Positions 34,654-37,486 of a DNA stretch of 37,486 bases are shown piece by piece (within the stretch, counting starts at the first letter, position 1; each line of letters opens with the position of its first letter). The position numbers and the translations under genes were made by a program. The DNA is from Paracoccus sp. (in: a-proteobacteria) (GTDB lineage Bacteria; Pseudomonadota; Alphaproteobacteria; Rhodobacterales; Rhodobacteraceae). The stretch is taken from positions 1 through 37,486 of the forward strand of contig JAUNTZ010000025.1 of NCBI GenBank assembly GCA_030538425.1. The letters are read 5' to 3'. The notes beneath the pieces were generated by a model. That model did not search any database, was not told where the DNA came from, and worked only from the letters and a program-made list of their open reading frames with translations.

Positions 34654-34837
34654 GTGCCTCTGCATCGAAAGCCCCTCGCCCTTAAAATGAGCCGCAGCCA
34701 CTCACACCACAAACTCGATCATCGCTGGCAAGCCGGACCTCCAGAGCCGCCCTGCGGATCCTCCAACAACCGAAGCCCCCCACAATCCGCATGGAAATGC
34801 CATTCCGTTGGCGCAGATACCGCGTTATGACAGCCGC

Positions 34838-35434
34838 ATGAACAGTATCACACATACCCCGCCGCTGCGGCTTGTGCTGGCATCAAGCAGTCCGCGCCGA
34901 CTGGAATTGCTGGCCCAGATCGGCGTCACCCCCGCCGAGATCCGCCCCGCCGATATCGACGAGACACCCCATAAGGGCGAGACCCCGCGCGATTACGTCC
35001 GGCGCATGGCGCGCGAGAAAGCCACAGCCAGCCAAGCCGCCGAGGGTGAGGTCGTGCTGGCCGCCGATACGGTGGTGAATGTCGGGCGCCGCATTCTTGG
35101 CAAGCCAGAAAACGCGGCTGAGGCGGCCAGTTTCCTGCGCCTGATGGCCGGTCGGCGTCATAGGGTGATGACCGCGCTTTGCCTTTGCGCGGGCGCGCAG
35201 GCCTGGGCGCGGCTGGTTGAGACGGTGGTGCGGATGCGCCCGCTGACCGAGGCTGAGATCTCGGCCTATATCGCGGGCGGCGAGTGGCAGGGCAAGGCGG
35301 GCGGCTACGGCATTCAGGGCGCGGCGGGCGCGTTCATTCCGTGGATCAGCGGCTCTTTCACCGGCGTGGTGGGCCTGCCCTTGTCGGAGACCGCGACCCT
35401 GCTGCGGGCCGCAGGCATCGAGGCCGGGTCATGA
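34838..35434 (+). CDS. maf: Maf-family nucleoside triphosphate pyrophosphatase
   Basis: House-cleaning pyrophosphatase that hydrolyses non-canonical or specific NTPs (dTTP/UTP or 7-methyl-GTP, depending on subgroup). The 198-residue product has LRLVLASSSPRRLELLAQIG, VRRMAREKATA, the catalytic VVLAADTVVNVGRRILGKP, and GEWQGKAGGYGIQGAAGAFI. ATG 34838 is chosen because similarity begins a few residues later; TTG 34808 is open in frame but lies in the repeat-bearing spacer side. No strong Shine-Dalgarno is seen. It overlaps the RNase E/G gene by ATGA. Confidence 0.94.
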   Translation: MNSITHTPPLRLVLASSSPRRLELLAQIGVTPAEIRPADIDETPHKGETPRDYVRRMAREKATASQAAEGEVVLAADTVVNVGRRILGKPENAAEAASFLRLMAGRRHRVMTALCLCAGAQAWARLVETVVRMRPLTEAEISAYIAGGEWQGKAGGYGIQGAAGAFIPWISGSFTGVVGLPLSETATLLRAAGIEAGS

Positions 35435-36492
35435 AGGGCCGTCAGATCGTGATTGGCCGCTTTGCCGGTCTGGATGCCGCCGCGCTGATGGTCGATGGAA
35501 GGCTTGAGGATGTGGCGCTTGATCCGTCGCGCGCCCAGAGCTTCGCGCCCGGCGCCATCCTGCGCGGTCGGGTGGACCGTCTGGTCAAGGGTCAGGGCGG
35601 CGTGTTCCTGCGCCTGCCCGAGGGCGCGCGCGGATTTCTGCGCGGCAAGGGCGGCTGGCGCGAGGGGCAGGACCTGCTGGTGCAGGTCTCGGGCGCGGCG
35701 GAGCCGGGGAAGGCGCTGCCCCTGACCACCCGGCTGCTGATCCGGGGCCGCTACGTTATCGTGACGCCGGGTGCTGCGGGCATCAATGTCTCGCGCGCCA
35801 TCCGCGACCCGGATCTGCGCGACGAGTTGGTCGCCGATGCCAATGCCGCGCTGGCTGAGGCGGGGCTGGCGGGCGCGGTGCCCGGGCTGATCATCCGCAG
35901 CGCAGCGGCTGAGGCAAGCCCCGATGAGATTGCCGATGAGCTGATCGCGCTTGGGCAGATCGCTGTCGGGATCGCGGGAGACGCGCAGGGTGAGCCTGGG
36001 CTGCTGCTCGACGCGCCCACCCCAGCCGAGACCGCCTTCAACGACTGGACAACCCCCGCCCCCGATGCGGTGGATGAGGGTCCGACCGCCTTCGACGATA
36101 GCGGCGCAGGTGAGGCGTTGCGCGCGCTTCTCTCGGCGCGGGTCTCGCTGCCCGGCGGCGGCTTTGCGATGATCGAGAGCACAAGCGCGCTTGTCGCCGT
36201 GGATGTGAATACCGGCCCCGATACCTCGCCCGCCGCCGCGCTCAAGGCGAATATCGCGCTGCTGCGCGACCTGCCGCGCCAGTTGCGGCTGCGCGGTCTG
36301 GGCGGTCAGGTGGTGATCGACTTTGCCCCGGTCTCCAAGCGGGATCGCGGCACCATCGAGCAAGAGCTGCAAAAGGCCTTCCGGGGTGAGGCCGCTGAGA
36401 CCGCGCTGATCGGCTGGACCCGGCTTGGCCTGTTCGAGCTGACCCGCAAGCGCGACCGCGCGCCCCTTCACACGATTTTGGCCCAATCATGA
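35431..36492 (+). CDS. rng: Short ribonuclease E/G family protein
   Basis: Endoribonuclease-fold protein of 353 residues, much shorter than RNase G (about 490) or RNase E. The N-terminal part is S1-like ([20 protein letters not shown], about 43-62), followed by the family region [20 protein letters not shown]. The two metal-binding aspartates are kept: VAVDVNTG (Asp258) and [11 protein letters not shown] (Asp297). The sequence ends soon after [17 protein letters not shown], where RNase E/G would continue into the zinc-link and small domain. It may therefore act as a dimer or monomer with altered specificity. It is coupled to maf and yacG by stop/start overlaps. Confidence 0.88.
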   Translation: MKGRQIVIGRFAGLDAAALMVDGRLEDVALDPSRAQSFAPGAILRGRVDRLVKGQGGVFLRLPEGARGFLRGKGGWREGQDLLVQVSGAAEPGKALPLTTRLLIRGRYVIVTPGAAGINVSRAIRDPDLRDELVADANAALAEAGLAGAVPGLIIRSAAAEASPDEIADELIALGQIAVGIAGDAQGEPGLLLDAPTPAETAFNDWTTPAPDAVDEGPTAFDDSGAGEALRALLSARVSLPGGGFAMIESTSALVAVDVNTGPDTSPAAALKANIALLRDLPRQLRLRGLGGQVVIDFAPVSKRDRGTIEQELQKAFRGEAAETALIGWTRLGLFELTRKRDRAPLHTILAQS

Positions 36493-36686
36493 ATGAGAGC
36501 AAAACCCCTCAGCAACAGGCGCCCGTCGCGGGCCGCTGCCCGATCTGCGGCAAACCGCGCGTGCCGGAATTTCGTCCTTTCTGTTCAAAGCGTTGCGCGG
36601 ATGTGGACCTCGCCCACTGGCTGCGCGGCGATTATGTGATCCCGGGCGATGCCGCGCCCCCGCCCGAGACGGACAGCGAGAGGTGA
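36489..36686 (+). CDS. yacG: YacG zinc-finger protein (DNA gyrase inhibitor family)
   Basis: Small zinc protein of 65 residues; in E. coli YacG binds GyrB and blocks DNA binding by gyrase. The zinc site is CPIC (Cys17, Cys20) and CSKRC (Cys32, Cys36), with the family sequence [20 protein letters not shown] and [13 protein letters not shown]. An acidic Pro-rich tail follows. ATG overlaps the upstream stop as ATGA, making it the last gene of maf-rng-yacG. Confidence 0.95.
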   Translation: MNESKTPQQQAPVAGRCPICGKPRVPEFRPFCSKRCADVDLAHWLRGDYVIPGDAAPPPETDSER

Positions 36687-36760
36687 TTTTTCTGATTTTG
36701 GCACTGGACAGCGCCCCCGCCCTCACTTAAACACGCCCTCACCCCGGCAAGAGCCGGTTG

Positions 36761-36836
36761 GCCCGGATAGCTCAGTTGGTAGAGCAGCGGATTGAAAATC
36801 CGCGTGTCGGTGGTTCGAATCCGCCTCCGGGCACCA
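36761..36836 (+). tRNA. tRNA-Phe (anticodon GAA)
   Basis: Acceptor GCCCGGA pairs with TCCGGGC, with discriminator A and encoded CCA (36834-36836). D arm GCTCAGTTGGTAGAGC, anticodon stem GCGGA/TCCGC around TTGAAAA (GAA at 36794-36796), T arm GGTTCGAATCC. Standard 76 nt. No integrase or att-like duplication follows it. Confidence 0.97.
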
Positions 36837-36915
36837 TTTTCCTCACAATGCGATGGGATAGCGGTGATGCCGCTTGGTCTGCCTGTTTTTGCGGGGGCGA
36901 CACCGGATGACAAAG

Positions 36916-36932
36916 CCTCAGGAAGCCTGAGG
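36916..36932. terminator. Small hairpin downstream of tRNA-Phe
   Basis: CCTCAGG (36916-36922), AAG, CCTGAGG (36926-36932), followed by TTCCTCCC. A possible terminator for the tRNA transcript; the T-run is poor. Confidence 0.4.
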
Positions 36933-37022
36933 TTCCTCCCACAACCCATTGTATTCAAATTAAACCCTGCCCCATCCCCCTTTCCTGTTGCGCCGCGGCC
37001 TCGATCACGCTATCGCTGCCCT

Positions 37023-37187
37023 GTCGGTTTCCATACGGAAATAATAGGGAATCCGCCGCCCCCATCGGGGCGAAACGGAACTGCCCCCGCAACTGTCGGC
37101 GGTGAGCCGGACGCGATCATGCCACTGGGGGCGACCCCGGGAAGGCCGCGCCCGGTGATGACCCGCCAGTCAGGAGACCTGCCGACG
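37023..37187 (+). promoter_or_regulatory. Cobalamin (adenosylcobalamin) riboswitch
   Basis: Conserved blocks appear in the right order: GGAAATAATAGGGAATCC near the 5' side, CCCCGCAACTGT (37085-37096), GAGCCGGAC, GCCACTG (37121-37127), GGGAAGG, and the B12 box GCCAGTCAGGAGACCTGCC (37165-37183). The switch lowers expression of the genes after it when cobalamin is plentiful. It precedes a substrate-binding protein gene, consistent with cobalamin or corrinoid uptake. The output is likely translational, because a ribosome-binding sequence GGGAGG follows the B12 box by about 35 bases and no intrinsic terminator is visible. Confidence 0.95.
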
Positions 37188-37231
37188 CGAGACGTAACCA
37201 AGGCCGGGCGGGGTTGTCCGGGAGGTGTGGC

Positions 37232-37354
37232 ATGGCATTGACGGCACGGCGCGGCTGCGCGCCCATCGGCATTCCAAGGGGCGGCCCAGACCGCACCCTG
37301 TTCCGCGTCCCAGACAGGCGCGCAGGTCGATATTTCAGGAAAATGCCATGTTGA
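37232..37354 (+). CDS. Candidate 40-aa leader ORF between riboswitch and uptake gene
   Basis: A 40-codon frame from ATG 37232 with GGGAGGTG 6 to 13 bases before it, a better site than that of the following gene. It ends at TGA 37352-37354 and overlaps the next start codon (ATG 37348). The product begins MALTARRGCAPIGIPRGG and ends RKMPC; it is Arg- and Pro-rich and not a known family. It may act by coupling translation, with the riboswitch controlling its ribosome-binding site. It could equally be a chance frame. Confidence 0.3.
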   Translation: MALTARRGCAPIGIPRGGPDRTLFRVPDRRAGRYFRKMPC

Positions 37355-37486
37355 GACTGACAACCGCCCTTGCGGCGATCTGCCTTGCCGCGCCTGCGCT
37401 GGCCGCGACCGAATATCCGCTGGAGTTCGAGAATTGCGGCGTGCCGCTGCGCTTTGACGCCGCGCCCGAACGTGTAGCCAGCATCG
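37348..37486 (+). CDS. ABC transporter substrate-binding protein, 5' part (BtuF/FepB-like)
   Basis: First 46 codons of a periplasmic binding protein, cut by the window end. A signal peptide MLRLTTALAAICLAAPALAA is followed by EFENCGVPLRFDAAPERVAS, the standard opening of vitamin B12 / iron-siderophore binding proteins. AGGAAAA precedes the ATG. The cobalamin riboswitch upstream favours a corrinoid ligand (BtuF-like). Confidence 0.85.
   Translation, partial: MLRLTTALAAICLAAPALAATEYPLEFENCGVPLRFDAAPERVASI

Larger units (their letters stand above)
34239..34837. other. Gene-free 600-bp region with a decayed duplication
   Basis: No supported gene on either strand; open frames read as Arg/Ser/Pro-rich noise. 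Two related units lie here. The best-conserved 60-bp part is at 34289-34348 and 34594-34653. Beyond it, similarity continues patchily: GATCATCGC at 34468 and 34717, CTCCAGA at 34490 and 34740, and TGAGCCGCAG at 34561 and 34688. A remnant of a duplicated or mobile non-coding element is likely. Confidence 0.6.

Noticed and set aside
36761-37486. tRNA-Phe as an integration site for a mobile island
   Set aside because: No integrase follows and no repeat of the tRNA 3' end is seen before the window ends.

Overview
The window is a high-GC chromosomal segment of an alphaproteobacterium. Gene content points to the Rhodobacterales, most likely Paracoccus or a close relative. The supporting markers are a ChpT-type phosphotransferase next to a DUF3553 gene, an olsB-olsA ornithine-lipid pair, an FNR box before a di-heme cytochrome c peroxidase, glnB-glnA behind tandem GCC-N9-GGC dyads, a short RNase E/G joined to maf and yacG, and a recurrent AAATATCCC-type extragenic palindrome. 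No transposase, integrase, prophage or CRISPR array is visible; this is core genome with a few accessory islands.

Layout. 1-2.4 kb: 5' part of prfA (minus strand), two very small predicted membrane proteins (26 and 33 aa), then an FNR-box-preceded cytochrome c peroxidase. 2.4-3.8 kb: rpsF-rpsR-rplI with promoter, structured leader and terminator. 3.9-7.4 kb: an unknown membrane-anchored protein, a YihY/BrkB membrane protein and the bifunctional NAD(P)HX repair enzyme. 7.5-11 kb: tRNA-Leu(UAG), trigger factor, glnB-glnA. 11.5-16.6 kb: olsBA, DUF3553, chpT, proA and pgk. 16.8-20.4 kb: a cytoplasmic and an exported cyclophilin, tyrS and anmK. 20.4-28.3 kb: a fatty-acid or acyl-CoA catabolic locus with two hot-dog thioesterases, two paralogous MerR regulators, a long acyl-CoA dehydrogenase, a thiolase and a FadB/FadJ-type fusion enzyme. 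28.4-34.2 kb: TelA, DUF2927 lipoprotein, SPFH-GYF_2 protein, zinc-ribbon membrane protein, sugar kinase. 34.2-34.8 kb: gene-free DNA with a decayed duplication. 34.8-36.8 kb: maf, short RNase E/G and yacG linked by stop/start overlaps, then tRNA-Phe(GAA). 37.0-37.5 kb: a cobalamin riboswitch, a candidate leader peptide and the start of a substrate-binding protein gene.

The part most likely to be an under-described system is the telA-DUF2927-SPFH/GYF-zinc-ribbon cluster. It resembles the Bacillus YdjG/YdjI (PspA-recruiting) membrane-stress module but has TelA and no PspA. Other points worth checking are the two micro-proteins before the peroxidase gene, an apparent coding-frame switch near 4.61 kb, the tandem GCC-N9-GGC dyads before glnB, an 11-bp tandem repeat that places stops in all three frames between merR and the acyl-CoA dehydrogenase gene, and the extragenic repeat family.
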